A stretch of 41,129 nucleotides of DNA from Oscillochloris sp. ZM17-4 (GTDB lineage: Bacteria; Chloroflexota; Chloroflexia; Chloroflexales; Chloroflexaceae). A model generated the notes under the pieces. The model worked only from the letters and a program-made list of their open reading frames with translations, was not told the DNA's origin and did not search any database. Location: NCBI RefSeq assembly GCF_019599295.1, contig NZ_JAIEWN010000007.1:78849-119977 (forward strand), written 5' to 3'. Below, one piece after another: positions 7,599-15,384 of this stretch. The translations under genes and the position numbers were made by a program. The number at the start of each line of letters is the position of its first letter. The stretch's first letter is position 1.

Positions 7599-9017
7599 AT
7601 GCACTACCACATTGTCGGCATCGCTGGCGCCGGTATGAGCGCCATCGCCAATCTACTGCTCGACCAGGGCCACCGCGTGAGCGGGTCGGACCTGGCACAT
7701 AACCGGCTCACGGCGGCCCTGGCCGCGCGCGGGGCGACGCTGCACGTTGGCCATAGCCCCGCGCACGTGGACGGGGCCGACGCCCTGGTGGCCACGGCGG
7801 CCGTGCGGCCCGACCACCCCGAGCTGGCGGCGGCGCGCGAGCTGGGCATCCCCATCCTTAAGCGCGGCGACCTCTGGCGCGACTGGTCGCGGCAACGGCG
7901 GGTGGTGGCTGTGGCCGGCACGCACGGCAAGACGACGACAAGCGCGATGATCGCGGTGGCGCTGCGCGGAGCCGGGATGAACCCCGGCTTCTTGATCGGC
8001 TCCGAGGTACACGACTTGGGCGGCAACGCGGCCTGGGGCGACCCTGACGCGCCGCTGGTGATCGAGGCCGATGAGTATGACCGGGCCTTCCTCAGCCTGA
8101 GCCCGGCCCTGGCGGTGATCACGAATATCGAGTGGGACCACCCGGATATCTACCCGAGCGCGGAGGCGTATGACGCGGCCTTCGCCGAGTTCGCCGCGCT
8201 CGTGTCGGCCCCCGGCCAGCTGGTGCTCTGCGGCGATGACGAGGGTGTGGGCCGGCTATCTGCCCCCGGCGCGGTCTTCTACGGCATCGAGGAGCGCCTG
8301 GCGACCGACCCGATCTCCTGCAGGCTGGCCCCGCTCGACTGGACGGCCAGCGGGGTGGCGGGCACGCCGGCTGGCGGGGTGAGCTTCGACCTCTGGCAGT
8401 TCGATCGGCGGCGCATGGGCCAGCGCCGGGTCGGCGTCCTGGAGCTGGCCCTGCCGGGCGCGCACAATGTGCGCAACGCGCTGGCCACCCTGGCCGTGGT
8501 CGCATTGCTCAGGGCTGACATGGCCGGCGCGGCGGCCGCCCTGGCGACATTCCAGGGCACCGCGCGGCGCTTCGAGCTGAAGGGCGATGCCGGCGGGGTG
8601 ACGGTGATCGACGACTACGGCCACCACCCCACCGAGGTGCGGGCCACCCTGGCGGCGGCGCGCATGCGCTACCCCGGCCGGCGGATCGTCGCCTACCTAC
8701 AGCCGCACACCTTCAGCCGCACCGAGGCCCTGCTCGACCAGTGGCCCGACGCTTGCGCCGGGGCCGATATCTTGCTGGTGGGGGACATCTACGCCGCCCG
8801 CGAGCAGGGCGACCCGGCGGCCCTGGCGCAAACCCTGGCCGGGCGGATCGCCGTCGGCGGGGCGGACGCCCGCCACAGCGGGGATGTGGCGGCCAGCGCC
8901 GCCGCCCTGATCGGCCTGGCCCGGCCCGGCGACGTGGTGATCACCTTCGGCGCGGGCGATGGGGATGCGGTGGGGACGGAGCTGTTGAGGCATTTGGGGG
9001 ATGTGGGCCATATGTAG
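7599..9017 (+). CDS. murC: UDP-N-acetylmuramate--L-alanine ligase MurC
   Basis: MurC joins L-alanine to UDP-MurNAc, the first amino-acid ligation of peptidoglycan precursor synthesis. The 472-residue protein begins [17 protein letters not shown], the MurC Rossmann motif. The ATPase loop GTHGKTTTS is at 107-115, followed by the [12 protein letters not shown] segment, the NIEWDHPD motif and the DDYGHHPTE motif of the C-terminal domain. Length is normal and, unlike murD and murG, no repeat insert is present. ATG 7599 matches the family start exactly, yet no Shine-Dalgarno is visible because a heptanucleotide array lies directly upstream. The stop codon (9015-9017) falls within the left arm of a perfect inverted repeat. 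Confidence 0.95.
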   Translation: MHYHIVGIAGAGMSAIANLLLDQGHRVSGSDLAHNRLTAALAARGATLHVGHSPAHVDGADALVATAAVRPDHPELAAARELGIPILKRGDLWRDWSRQRRVVAVAGTHGKTTTSAMIAVALRGAGMNPGFLIGSEVHDLGGNAAWGDPDAPLVIEADEYDRAFLSLSPALAVITNIEWDHPDIYPSAEAYDAAFAEFAALVSAPGQLVLCGDDEGVGRLSAPGAVFYGIEERLATDPISCRLAPLDWTASGVAGTPAGGVSFDLWQFDRRRMGQRRVGVLELALPGAHNVRNALATLAVVALLRADMAGAAAALATFQGTARRFELKGDAGGVTVIDDYGHHPTEVRATLAAARMRYPGRRIVAYLQPHTFSRTEALLDQWPDACAGADILLVGDIYAAREQGDPAALAQTLAGRIAVGGADARHSGDVAASAAALIGLARPGDVVITFGAGDGDAVGTELLRHLGDVGHM

Positions 9018-9087
9018 GGCCGAAGCATCTGGCCCTCATACCACAAGCTTTAAGCAATTGAATCAGGGCCAGATGCTTCGGCCCTAC
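9014..9087. repeat. Perfect 23-bp inverted repeat between murC and murB
   Basis: The arms 9014-9036 and 9065-9087 are exact reverse complements (gtagggccgaagcatctggc..., 23 bases) around a 28-base AT-richer loop. The element overlaps the murC stop and ends 14 bases before murB. There is no T-tract, so a mobile or dispersed intergenic palindrome is as likely as a terminator. The arms begin gtaggg, similar to the other gtaaggg palindromes in the window. Confidence 0.8.
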
Positions 9088-9101
9088 GGGGCGCACGATA
9101 T

Positions 9102-10013
9102 ATGACTATGATCACAACATATCCCGCACCACCGATACCCCTAGCCGAGCACGAGCCGATGGCCCGCCACACCTCGTGGCGTGCCGGCGGGCCGGCGCGC
9201 TACTACGCCGAGGTGCAGAGCGCCGACGAGGCCCGCGCGCTGGCGGCATGGGCTGGCGCTGCCGGCCTGGAGCTGATCTGGGTGGGCGGCGGCACGAACC
9301 TGCTGGTGCGCGACGCCGGATTCCCCGGGCTGGTGGCCCGCTACCGCGCCCAGGCCTGGCAGATCGCGGAGCAGGGAGAGATGGCCACCCTGCGGGCCGA
9401 GGCCGGCGCGCCGATGGCCGGAACCGCCCGCCGTATGGGAGCGATGGGCTGGGCCGGGCTGGAGTGGGCCGAGGGCGTGCCCGGCACGGTCGGCGGCGCG
9501 GTCTTCGGGAACGCCGGTTGCTATGGCGGCGATATCGCCGGCCTGCTGGAGCGGGTCGAGATGCTGGTCGGCGATGTGGTGGAGGAGTGGCCCGCCGAGC
9601 GGATGGCCTACGGCTACCGGAGCAGCGCCCTGAAGGGGGCCGCCGCGCCCGCATCCGGCGCGCCGCCGCTCATCCTGGCGGCCAGCCTGCGGCTCCGGCG
9701 GGGCGACCCGGCCGAGCTGGCGGCCGCCATGGCCGGCATCGCGGCCCAGCGCAAGGGGAAGACGCCGGTCGGCAGTTCCTGCGGCAGCGTGTTTCAGAAC
9801 CCGCCCGGCCAGAGCGCCGGCCAGCTGATCGAGCGGGCCGGGCTGAAGGGCCGGCGCATCGGCGGCGCGGAGATCAGCCAGCGCCACGCGAACTACATTG
9901 TCAACCTCGGCGGCGCATCGGGCGAGGACATCCTTGGCCTGATCGCCACAGCCCACGAGGCGGTGCGTAGCCAGTTTGGCGTTGACCTGGAGCTTGAGGT
10001 GAGGGTGATATGA
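9102..10013 (+). CDS. murB: UDP-N-acetylenolpyruvoylglucosamine reductase MurB
   Basis: MurB is the FAD- and NADPH-dependent reductase that makes UDP-MurNAc. The 303-residue protein carries the family blocks [13 protein letters not shown], the FAD-binding [11 protein letters not shown], the [20 protein letters not shown] segment, YRSSALK, and the active-site block [11 protein letters not shown] with the proton-donor serine. The conserved C-terminal glutamate lies in LELEVRVI. The size fits a MurB that lacks the extra loop of the E. coli enzyme. ATG 9102 is used here; a second ATG two codons on is also possible, and neither has a strong ribosome site. It ends with an ATGA overlap onto ddl. Confidence 0.95.
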   Translation: MTMITTYPAPPIPLAEHEPMARHTSWRAGGPARYYAEVQSADEARALAAWAGAAGLELIWVGGGTNLLVRDAGFPGLVARYRAQAWQIAEQGEMATLRAEAGAPMAGTARRMGAMGWAGLEWAEGVPGTVGGAVFGNAGCYGGDIAGLLERVEMLVGDVVEEWPAERMAYGYRSSALKGAAAPASGAPPLILAASLRLRRGDPAELAAAMAGIAAQRKGKTPVGSSCGSVFQNPPGQSAGQLIERAGLKGRRIGGAEISQRHANYIVNLGGASGEDILGLIATAHEAVRSQFGVDLELEVRVI

Positions 10014-11125
10014 AAAAGACAGTCGCAGTTCTCTTTGGCGGCCAGAGCGGCGAGCACGAGGTCTCGCTGGCCTCGGCCCAGGCGGTGATCGCCGCCCTGA
10101 GCCCGGAGAAGTACACCGTCCTCCCGGTTGGCATCGCCAAGGATGGGCGCTGGCTGGTCGGGCCGGGGGCCATGTCGGCCCTGCTGGCCGCCGCCGACCA
10201 GGCCCGCCTGCCGGCGGGCGCGGGGGCGGGGCCGCACTACCCCGAGGAGCACCTGGACGAGGCCGAGGACGAGGTGACCCGGCTGTCCCAGCACAGCCTC
10301 CCCGGCGTGCCCAGCGTGGCCCGCCTGCTGCCCCCAGGCGTCGATGTGGTCTTCCCGGTGCTCCACGGCCCCATGGGCGAGGACGGCACCGTGCAGGGGC
10401 TCCTGGAGCTTGCCGGCGCGCCCTACGTGGGCTGCGGGGTGGCCGCCAGCGCCGTGGGCATGGACAAGGCGCTGATGAAGGCGGCCTTCGCCGCCGCCGG
10501 CCTGCCCCTGCTGCCCTGGCTGCTGCTGCGCCGCGCCGACTGGCAGCGCGACCCGCAGGCCGCCTACGCCGCCGTCGAGGGCGCGCTGCGCTACCCGGTC
10601 TTTGTCAAGCCGGCCAACATGGGCAGCAGTGTGGGCGTGGGCAAGGCCAAGGACCGCGCCGGCCTGGAGCTGGCGATCGCCGAGGCCGCCCGCTACGACC
10701 GGCGGATCGTGGTCGAGCAGGGCGTCCCGGCCCGTGAGATCGAGATCAGCGTGCTGGGCAACGAGACGCCCGAGTCCAGTGTCCCCGGCGAGGTGGTGCC
10801 CTCGGGCGAGTGGTACGACTATAACGCCAAGTATATCGACGGCCAGTCTGCCATCCACATCCCCGCCCCGATCGACGCCGACCTGGCCGGGCGGGTGGGC
10901 GAGCTGGCCGCCCGCGCCTTCCAGTCCATCGACGGCGCCGGCCTGGCCCGCGTCGACTTCCTGCTCGACAAAGAGACCGGCGAGCTCTGGATCAATGAGG
11001 TCAACACCATGCCCGGCTTCACGCCGATCAGCATGTACGCCAAGATGTGGGCCGCCAGCGGGCTGGCCTACCCCGACCTGCTCGACCGCCTGATCGACCT
11101 GGCGCTGGAGCGGAAAACCTCATGA
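10010..11125 (+). CDS. ddl: D-alanine--D-alanine ligase
   Basis: Ddl makes the D-Ala-D-Ala dipeptide used by MurF. The 371-residue ATP-grasp protein starts [20 protein letters not shown], the usual N-terminal motif. It has [32 protein letters not shown], and the catalytic and metal-binding segment ending [13 protein letters not shown] 10010 overlaps the murB stop (ATGA) and is preceded by a GAGG-rich stretch, so translation is coupled. The next gene, ftsQ, begins 56 bases after the stop. The assignment is secure. Confidence 0.95.
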   Translation: MKKTVAVLFGGQSGEHEVSLASAQAVIAALSPEKYTVLPVGIAKDGRWLVGPGAMSALLAAADQARLPAGAGAGPHYPEEHLDEAEDEVTRLSQHSLPGVPSVARLLPPGVDVVFPVLHGPMGEDGTVQGLLELAGAPYVGCGVAASAVGMDKALMKAAFAAAGLPLLPWLLLRRADWQRDPQAAYAAVEGALRYPVFVKPANMGSSVGVGKAKDRAGLELAIAEAARYDRRIVVEQGVPAREIEISVLGNETPESSVPGEVVPSGEWYDYNAKYIDGQSAIHIPAPIDADLAGRVGELAARAFQSIDGAGLARVDFLLDKETGELWINEVNTMPGFTPISMYAKMWAASGLAYPDLLDRLIDLALERKTS

Positions 11126-11180
11126 TGCGGAATGTAAGGGCGCAGCGCGCCAGGGCCGCCCGGCCGCCGGCGGGTCGCAG

Positions 11181-11927
11181 GTGCGACCCGACTCGCGGCG
11201 AACGACTCTTGCCTGGATGGCGAGCGGCAGGCTGCTGAGCCTGCTGATCTTCCTGGCCAGCGTGGGGGCGCTGGGCTACCTGCTCACCAGCGGGCGCTAC
11301 AGCATCCAGCGGGTGACGGTGGCGGGGGCCAGCGCGCTCAAGGCCGATCAGGTGATCGCCGAGGCGGGCATCCTCGGCCGGCCGATCTGGTTCGTCGGCG
11401 CGGCGGCGGCCGAGGCGCGGCTGCGGACGAACCCCTATGTCGAGTCGGCCCAGGTGCGCTTTGCTCTTCCCGACCAGGCCACCATCACGGTGGTCGAACG
11501 GCGGCCCGAGGTGCGCTGGCAGGCTGGCGGCGTGCAGTATCTCGTCGATGGGCGGGGCCAGGTGCTCGCCGCTGCGCAAGAGCCGGCCTCTGCCGACGTT
11601 CTTGTCGTTATCGACAAGTCGAACGCCGAGCTGAAGCCGGGCGATCAGATCGACCCCGACGCCCTGGGCCTCACCCGCGCCCTGGCCCTGCGCCTGCCGG
11701 CCGAGCTCTCGTTCGCGCCGGCCCAGATCGGCTGGGACTTTGGCATCGGCGTCTATGTGCGCTCACAGGCCGGCCAGACGATCGTCTTCGGCCAGAGCAA
11801 GCAGCTTGATCAGAAGCTCGCGATCTTTCGCGCGCTCCTGCGGGACCAGACTCAGTTCACCTACCTCGACCTCCGCTCATCGAACCCGTTTTATCAGAAT
11901 CAGCCGCAGGCGGCGAGCCAGCCCTAA
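11181..11927 (+). CDS. ftsQ: Cell division protein FtsQ/DivIB (POTRA domain)
   Basis: FtsQ is a bitopic membrane protein that links the early and late divisome. The sequence shows a short basic cytoplasmic tail, one transmembrane segment (about 18-37, LLSLLIFLASVGALGYLL), a POTRA domain starting at YSIQRVTVAGASALKADQV, and the FtsQ domain with ATITVVERRPEVRW and YLVDGRGQVLA. Start: GTG 11181 has no clear ribosome site and lies in the loop of a small perfect hairpin (11172-11179 with 11182-11189). The in-frame ATG 11217 would remove 12 residues and still leave the membrane segment. I keep GTG, with moderate certainty about the start. The stop is followed within 3 bases by a heptanucleotide hairpin. 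Confidence 0.88.
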   Translation: MRPDSRRTTLAWMASGRLLSLLIFLASVGALGYLLTSGRYSIQRVTVAGASALKADQVIAEAGILGRPIWFVGAAAAEARLRTNPYVESAQVRFALPDQATITVVERRPEVRWQAGGVQYLVDGRGQVLAAAQEPASADVLVVIDKSNAELKPGDQIDPDALGLTRALALRLPAELSFAPAQIGWDFGIGVYVRSQAGQTIVFGQSKQLDQKLAIFRALLRDQTQFTYLDLRSSNPFYQNQPQAASQP

Positions 11928-11929
11928 AA

Positions 11930-12002
11930 ATTGCAGATTGTAGATTGTAGATTGCAGATTATTTTGAGACCGATCTGCAATCTGCAATCTGCAATCTGCA
12001 AT
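11930..12002. repeat. Inverted (GCAGATT)n hairpin between ftsQ and ftsA
   Basis: The left arm 11930-11959 has four heptads, two of them gtagatt. The right arm 11973-12002 has four pure units in reverse complement. The 30-base arms pair throughout if T-G is allowed, around a 13-base loop. The element fills nearly the whole ftsQ-ftsA gap and ends 14 bases before ftsA. With no T-tract, termination is unproven. Confidence 0.92.
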
Positions 12003-12016
12003 CGGAAGAGAAGCCA

Positions 12017-14233
12017 ATGCAGCGTACCATCGTCGGAATTGATGTCGGGACCACGAAGGTCTGCACGATTGTCGCCCAGGTCTCGGACTCGGGCAGCATG
12101 AATATCCTCGGGGTCGGCCTTACGCCGAGCAAGGGGCTTGATAAGGGCGTGGTGGTCAACATCGATGACGCCGTGAATGCGATCGCCACCAGCGTCGAGA
12201 AGGCCGAGCGGCTGAGCGGCTACCGCATCGGCACGGCCTTCGTGGGGGTCGCGGGCCGGCACATCTCCTCGCTCAACAGCCGGGGCGTGGTGGCGGTGCA
12301 GCGCCCCGATCACGAGATCACCCGTAATGACGTGGCCCGGGCGGTCGAGTCGGCCCAGGCGGTGGCCATCCCGACCCAGCGCGAGATCATCCACGTCATC
12401 CCGCGGGCTTATGTGGTGGACGGCCACGAGGGCATCCGCGATCCGATCGGCATGAGCGGCTTCCGCCTGGAGGTGGAGACCCACATTGTCACCGGCGAGG
12501 TGATGGCCATCCAGAACCTGATCAAGAGCGTGCAGAAGGCCGGCGTCGAGATCGATGACCTGGTGCTCCAGCCGCTGGCCTCGGGCGAGGCGGTGCTGAC
12601 GGCCGAGGATAAGGACCGCGGGGTGATGCTGGTGGACATGGGCGGCGGCACCACCGACATGGCGATCTTTGTGCAGGGCGGCGTCTGGCACACGAGCGTG
12701 CTGCCGGTGGGCGGCACCCATTTCACCAACGACATCGTGTACGTCCTGCACACGCCCCACAACACCGCAGAGTACCTCAAGCTGAAGTACGGATCGGCGA
12801 TCGCCGGCGACCCGCCCGCCGACGATGACGCGTCGGACCTGATCGACGCCGAGAGCCTGACCGTGGGCGAGAAGCAACAAATCAGCCGCCACCTGCTCAA
12901 CGAGATCATCCAGGCCCGCGCCGAGCAGGTGGTCGAGCTTATCTATAACGAGATCAAGCGCAGCGGCTACGAGGGTATGCTGCCCGCCGGGATCGTGCTG
13001 ACGGGCGGGGCGGCTCAGCTGAGCGGCTTCGACGACCTGGTGCGCGAGATGCTGGGCATGCCGGTGCGGATCGGCGTCCCGGGCAACCTGACCGGGCTGG
13101 CCGACTCGCTGGATAGCCCGTCCTACGCGACCGGCGTGGGGCTGCTGCGCTGGGGGGCTCGCCACGGGCTCTCGATGCTTGGGACAAGCCACCGCTCGGA
13201 TGAGCGGCAGGGCTGGGGGAATGTCTACGAGCGCTTCAAGGGGTGGATGCGGGAGTTTCTTGGCGGCTCTGGTGATGGATATCGACGATGTGCAGATCGA
13301 CCAGCGCGGCAAGCGGGCGGCGCCGCGCTTCATCGGGCGGCTGCGCATGGAGGCCCAGGCCGCCCACGATGTGGTGGCGCCACACTTTCGGAACCTGGGC
13401 TTCACCGCGCTGCTCCAGGAGGATCGCCGGGGCGTGGCCCTGGAGGCGCTGCCGGGCGTGTTCAGCCCCGCCCCCTCGCGGCTCTGGGTGGCCCTGCTGC
13501 TCTTCGCCCTGACCATCGTCTCCACCATCGCCGTCGGCGGCCAGGACCTGGTGGACGGCCAGGCGGTCTTCAACTGGGGCTACGGGCTCTCGTACAGCGC
13601 GGCCCTGCTCGGCATCCTGCTGGCCCACGAGCTCGGCCACTACATCGTGGCCAGGCGGGCCGGCGTGGCGGTGAGCTACCCGTTCTTCATCCCGCTGCCT
13701 CCGCCGGTCGGCATCCTCGGCACGATGGGCGCCTTCATCTCGATCAAGGAGCCGGTGCCCAACCGGCGCACGCTGCTGGCCATCGCCATCGCCGGCCCCC
13801 TGGCCGGCCTGGCCGTCACCATCCCGGTGCTGCTGATCGGCCTCAGCCTCTCGGAGGTCCACAGCCTGGCCGAGATGCGCCAGGCCATGCCCGGCCAGGT
13901 CTACTTCACCGAGGGCAACTCGCTGATCTACGCCGCCGCCAAGCTGCTCGTCTTCGGGCGGGTGCTGCCCGGCGGCGGCGAGGATGTCTTCCTGCACCCG
14001 GTGGCCATGGCCGGCTGGGCGGGGCTGCTCGTCACCGGCCTGAACCTCATCCCGGCCGGGCAGCTCGACGGCGGGCACATCTTCTTCTCGCTGTTCGGGC
14101 CGCGGGCGGCCCAGATCGCCAGCATGATCATCGCCGTGCTGCTGCTGGCCATGGGCTTTATCTGGAGCGGCTGGTTCCTCTGGGCGGTGCTGGTGGCCCT
14201 GCTCGGCCGGGCCCGCGCGCCCCTGCGCAATGA
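12017..14233 (+). CDS. ftsA: Cell division protein FtsA with lost stop codon (natural end near 13262)
   Basis: FtsA is the actin-like protein that anchors FtsZ to the membrane. Residues 1-415 or so match the family: phosphate loop VGIDVGTTKVCTIVAQV, GVMLVDMGGGTTDMAIF, the adenosine motif GIVLTGGAAQLSGF, and a C-terminal amphipathic membrane helix (VYERFKGWMREFL). Proteins of the family end right there. Here the frame stays open to 14233, which would add about 320 residues that are simply the out-of-frame reading of the overlapping protease gene. A TGA at 13273-13275 overlaps the protease ATG as TGATG but is one base out of register, suggesting loss of one base near the 3' end of ftsA or a sequencing error. 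ATG 12017 has GGAAGAG at 12004-12010. No ftsZ follows. Confidence 0.88.
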   Translation: MQRTIVGIDVGTTKVCTIVAQVSDSGSMNILGVGLTPSKGLDKGVVVNIDDAVNAIATSVEKAERLSGYRIGTAFVGVAGRHISSLNSRGVVAVQRPDHEITRNDVARAVESAQAVAIPTQREIIHVIPRAYVVDGHEGIRDPIGMSGFRLEVETHIVTGEVMAIQNLIKSVQKAGVEIDDLVLQPLASGEAVLTAEDKDRGVMLVDMGGGTTDMAIFVQGGVWHTSVLPVGGTHFTNDIVYVLHTPHNTAEYLKLKYGSAIAGDPPADDDASDLIDAESLTVGEKQQISRHLLNEIIQARAEQVVELIYNEIKRSGYEGMLPAGIVLTGGAAQLSGFDDLVREMLGMPVRIGVPGNLTGLADSLDSPSYATGVGLLRWGARHGLSMLGTSHRSDERQGWGNVYERFKGWMREFLGGSGDGYRRCADRPARQAGGAALHRAAAHGGPGRPRCGGATLSEPGLHRAAPGGSPGRGPGGAAGRVQPRPLAALGGPAALRPDHRLHHRRRRPGPGGRPGGLQLGLRALVQRGPARHPAGPRARPLHRGQAGRRGGELPVLHPAASAGRHPRHDGRLHLDQGAGAQPAHAAGHRHRRPPGRPGRHHPGAADRPQPLGGPQPGRDAPGHARPGLLHRGQLADLRRRQAARLRAGAARRRRGCLPAPGGHGRLGGAARHRPEPHPGRAARRRAHLLLAVRAAGGPDRQHDHRRAAAGHGLYLERLVPLGGAGGPARPGPRAPAQ

Positions 14234-14336
14234 GGTCACGCCGCTTGATGGGCGCTGGCGGCTGCTCGCCATCGCCGGCCTGATCGTCTTCGTCCTGGTC
14301 TTCACCCCGGTGCCGATCACGATCGGCGCGCCCTGA
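13275..14336 (+). CDS. Site-2-type M50 family membrane metalloprotease
   Basis: This is an intramembrane zinc protease of the M50 family, with the HELGH motif (118-122) in a membrane segment and the second metal-ligand motif NLIPAGQLDGGH (257-268). About seven hydrophobic segments are visible. The N-terminal 60 residues are soluble (MDIDDVQIDQ...). The overall form (no PDZ domain, NPLAGL-like GPLAGL at 174-179) resembles the cyanobacterial and plant EGY-type S2P group more than RseP. Start: ATG 13275 overlaps the presumed ancestral ftsA stop as TGATG; a GTG lies directly before it. In-frame starts further upstream would lie within ftsA. Substrate unknown. It occupies the place where ftsZ is expected after ftsA. 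Confidence 0.88.
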   Translation: MDIDDVQIDQRGKRAAPRFIGRLRMEAQAAHDVVAPHFRNLGFTALLQEDRRGVALEALPGVFSPAPSRLWVALLLFALTIVSTIAVGGQDLVDGQAVFNWGYGLSYSAALLGILLAHELGHYIVARRAGVAVSYPFFIPLPPPVGILGTMGAFISIKEPVPNRRTLLAIAIAGPLAGLAVTIPVLLIGLSLSEVHSLAEMRQAMPGQVYFTEGNSLIYAAAKLLVFGRVLPGGGEDVFLHPVAMAGWAGLLVTGLNLIPAGQLDGGHIFFSLFGPRAAQIASMIIAVLLLAMGFIWSGWFLWAVLVALLGRARAPLRNEVTPLDGRWRLLAIAGLIVFVLVFTPVPITIGAP

Positions 14337-14339
14337 TCC

Positions 14340-14414
14340 GAATTGCAGATTGTAGATTGCAGATTGCAGATTGGCCGGCCAAATCTGCAATCTGCAATCT
14401 ACAATCTGCAATTC
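14340..14414. repeat. Inverted (GCAGATT)n hairpin with covarying unit
   Basis: The arms 14340-14372 and 14382-14414 are perfect 33-base reverse complements around a centre of ggccggcca. The left arm has one gtagatt unit at position two, and the right arm carries the matching aatctac, so the base pair changed on both sides. It lies between the protease stop (14334-14336) and the promoter of the next gene. Confidence 0.93.
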
Positions 14415-14423
14415 TGATAGAAT
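14415..14423 (+). promoter_or_regulatory. Extended -10 promoter of the FAH-family gene
   Basis: TGA followed by TAGAAT (14418-14423) is an extended -10 starting one base after the heptad hairpin. No -35 is recognisable because that region is the repeat arm. The predicted transcription start is near 14430, about 32 bases before the start codon. Confidence 0.5.
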
Positions 14424-14461
14424 AGCGGGCACACAACTATTCAGCGAAGAAAGGAACCCCT

Positions 14462-15322
14462 ATGCGGCTGGTAACGTACCTCGACGGCGCGGTCGAGCGG
14501 GTCGGCGCGGTCCACAACCACCTGGTGATCGACCTGAGCGACATCGCCCCGGATATGCTCGCCCTGATCGCGGCCGGCCCGCAGGCCCTGGAGGCGGCCC
14601 GCGCCCGCGTCGCCGCAGCCGATGGCGGCACGCCCCTGGACAGCGTCACCCTGCTGGCGCCCATCCCGCGTCCGCGCCAGAACATCATCTGCCTGGGTAT
14701 GAACTACGCCGCCCACGCCATCGAGTCGATGCGGGCCAAGGGGCTGCCCGAGGTGCTGCCCGAGTACCCCGTCTTCTTCACCAAGTCGCCCTCGGCGATC
14801 AACCACCCCGGCGCCAGCATCCCCCTGCTGCCCGAGATCTCCTCGAAGCGCGACTGGGAGGTCGAGCTGGCCTTCATCATCGGCGGCGCGGCGCACAACG
14901 TGGCCCCCGCAGACGCCCTCGGCGCGATCTTCGGCTACACCATCCTCAACGATGTGTCCGCGCGCGACCTGCAGAACAAGCACCAGCAGTTCTTCTTCAG
15001 CAAGAGCCTGGAGGGCAGCGCACCCATGGGGCCGTGGATCGTCACCGCCGACGAGATCCCCGACCCGCACGCCCTGGGGCTGCGGCTGCGCCTGAACGGC
15101 CAGACGATGCAGGAGTCGAGCACGGGCGATATGATCTTCGACATTCCGACGATCATCGCCACGCTGAGTAAGGGCATGACCCTGGCGCCCGGCGATATCA
15201 TCGCCACCGGCACGCCCTCGGGCGTCGGCATGGGCATGACGCCGCAGCTCTGGCTGAAGTCGGGCGATGTGATGGAGGCCGAGGTGGATGGGATCGGGGT
15301 GCTGCGCAATACTGTAGTCTAG
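14462..15322 (+). CDS. Fumarylacetoacetate hydrolase (FAH) family protein
   Basis: The 286-residue protein has a short N-terminal domain and an FAH/MhpD-like catalytic domain. The family landmarks are the FTKSPSAINHPG segment, metal ligands in KRDWEVELAFIIG, the GYTILNDVSARDLQ motif, and GDIIATGTPSGVGMG. Relatives cleave or hydrate acylpyruvates and 2-oxo-alkenoates, or decarboxylate oxaloacetate; the sequence does not decide the substrate. ATG 14462 has AAGGA at 14451-14455, spacing 6. It has its own promoter after the dcw cluster and a bidirectional hairpin terminator after it, so it is a single-gene unit. Confidence 0.88.
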   Translation: MRLVTYLDGAVERVGAVHNHLVIDLSDIAPDMLALIAAGPQALEAARARVAAADGGTPLDSVTLLAPIPRPRQNIICLGMNYAAHAIESMRAKGLPEVLPEYPVFFTKSPSAINHPGASIPLLPEISSKRDWEVELAFIIGGAAHNVAPADALGAIFGYTILNDVSARDLQNKHQQFFFSKSLEGSAPMGPWIVTADEIPDPHALGLRLRLNGQTMQESSTGDMIFDIPTIIATLSKGMTLAPGDIIATGTPSGVGMGMTPQLWLKSGDVMEAEVDGIGVLRNTVV

Positions 15323-15346
15323 CGCCTGCGAGATCTGGCCAGCGCC

Positions 15347-15383
15347 GTAAGGGCGCAGCAGCGCCGCGCTGCTGCGCCCTTAC
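15347..15383. terminator. Bidirectional hairpin between convergent genes
   Basis: The 17-base arms 15347-15363 and 15367-15383 (gtaagggcgcagcagcg) pair perfectly around a 3-base loop. It lies between the FAH gene (+) and the PAS-STAS gene (-), whose stop is two bases away, so it can serve both transcripts. The outer gtaagggc matches the palindrome at 2687-2728. Confidence 0.75.
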
Positions 15384-15384
15384 C

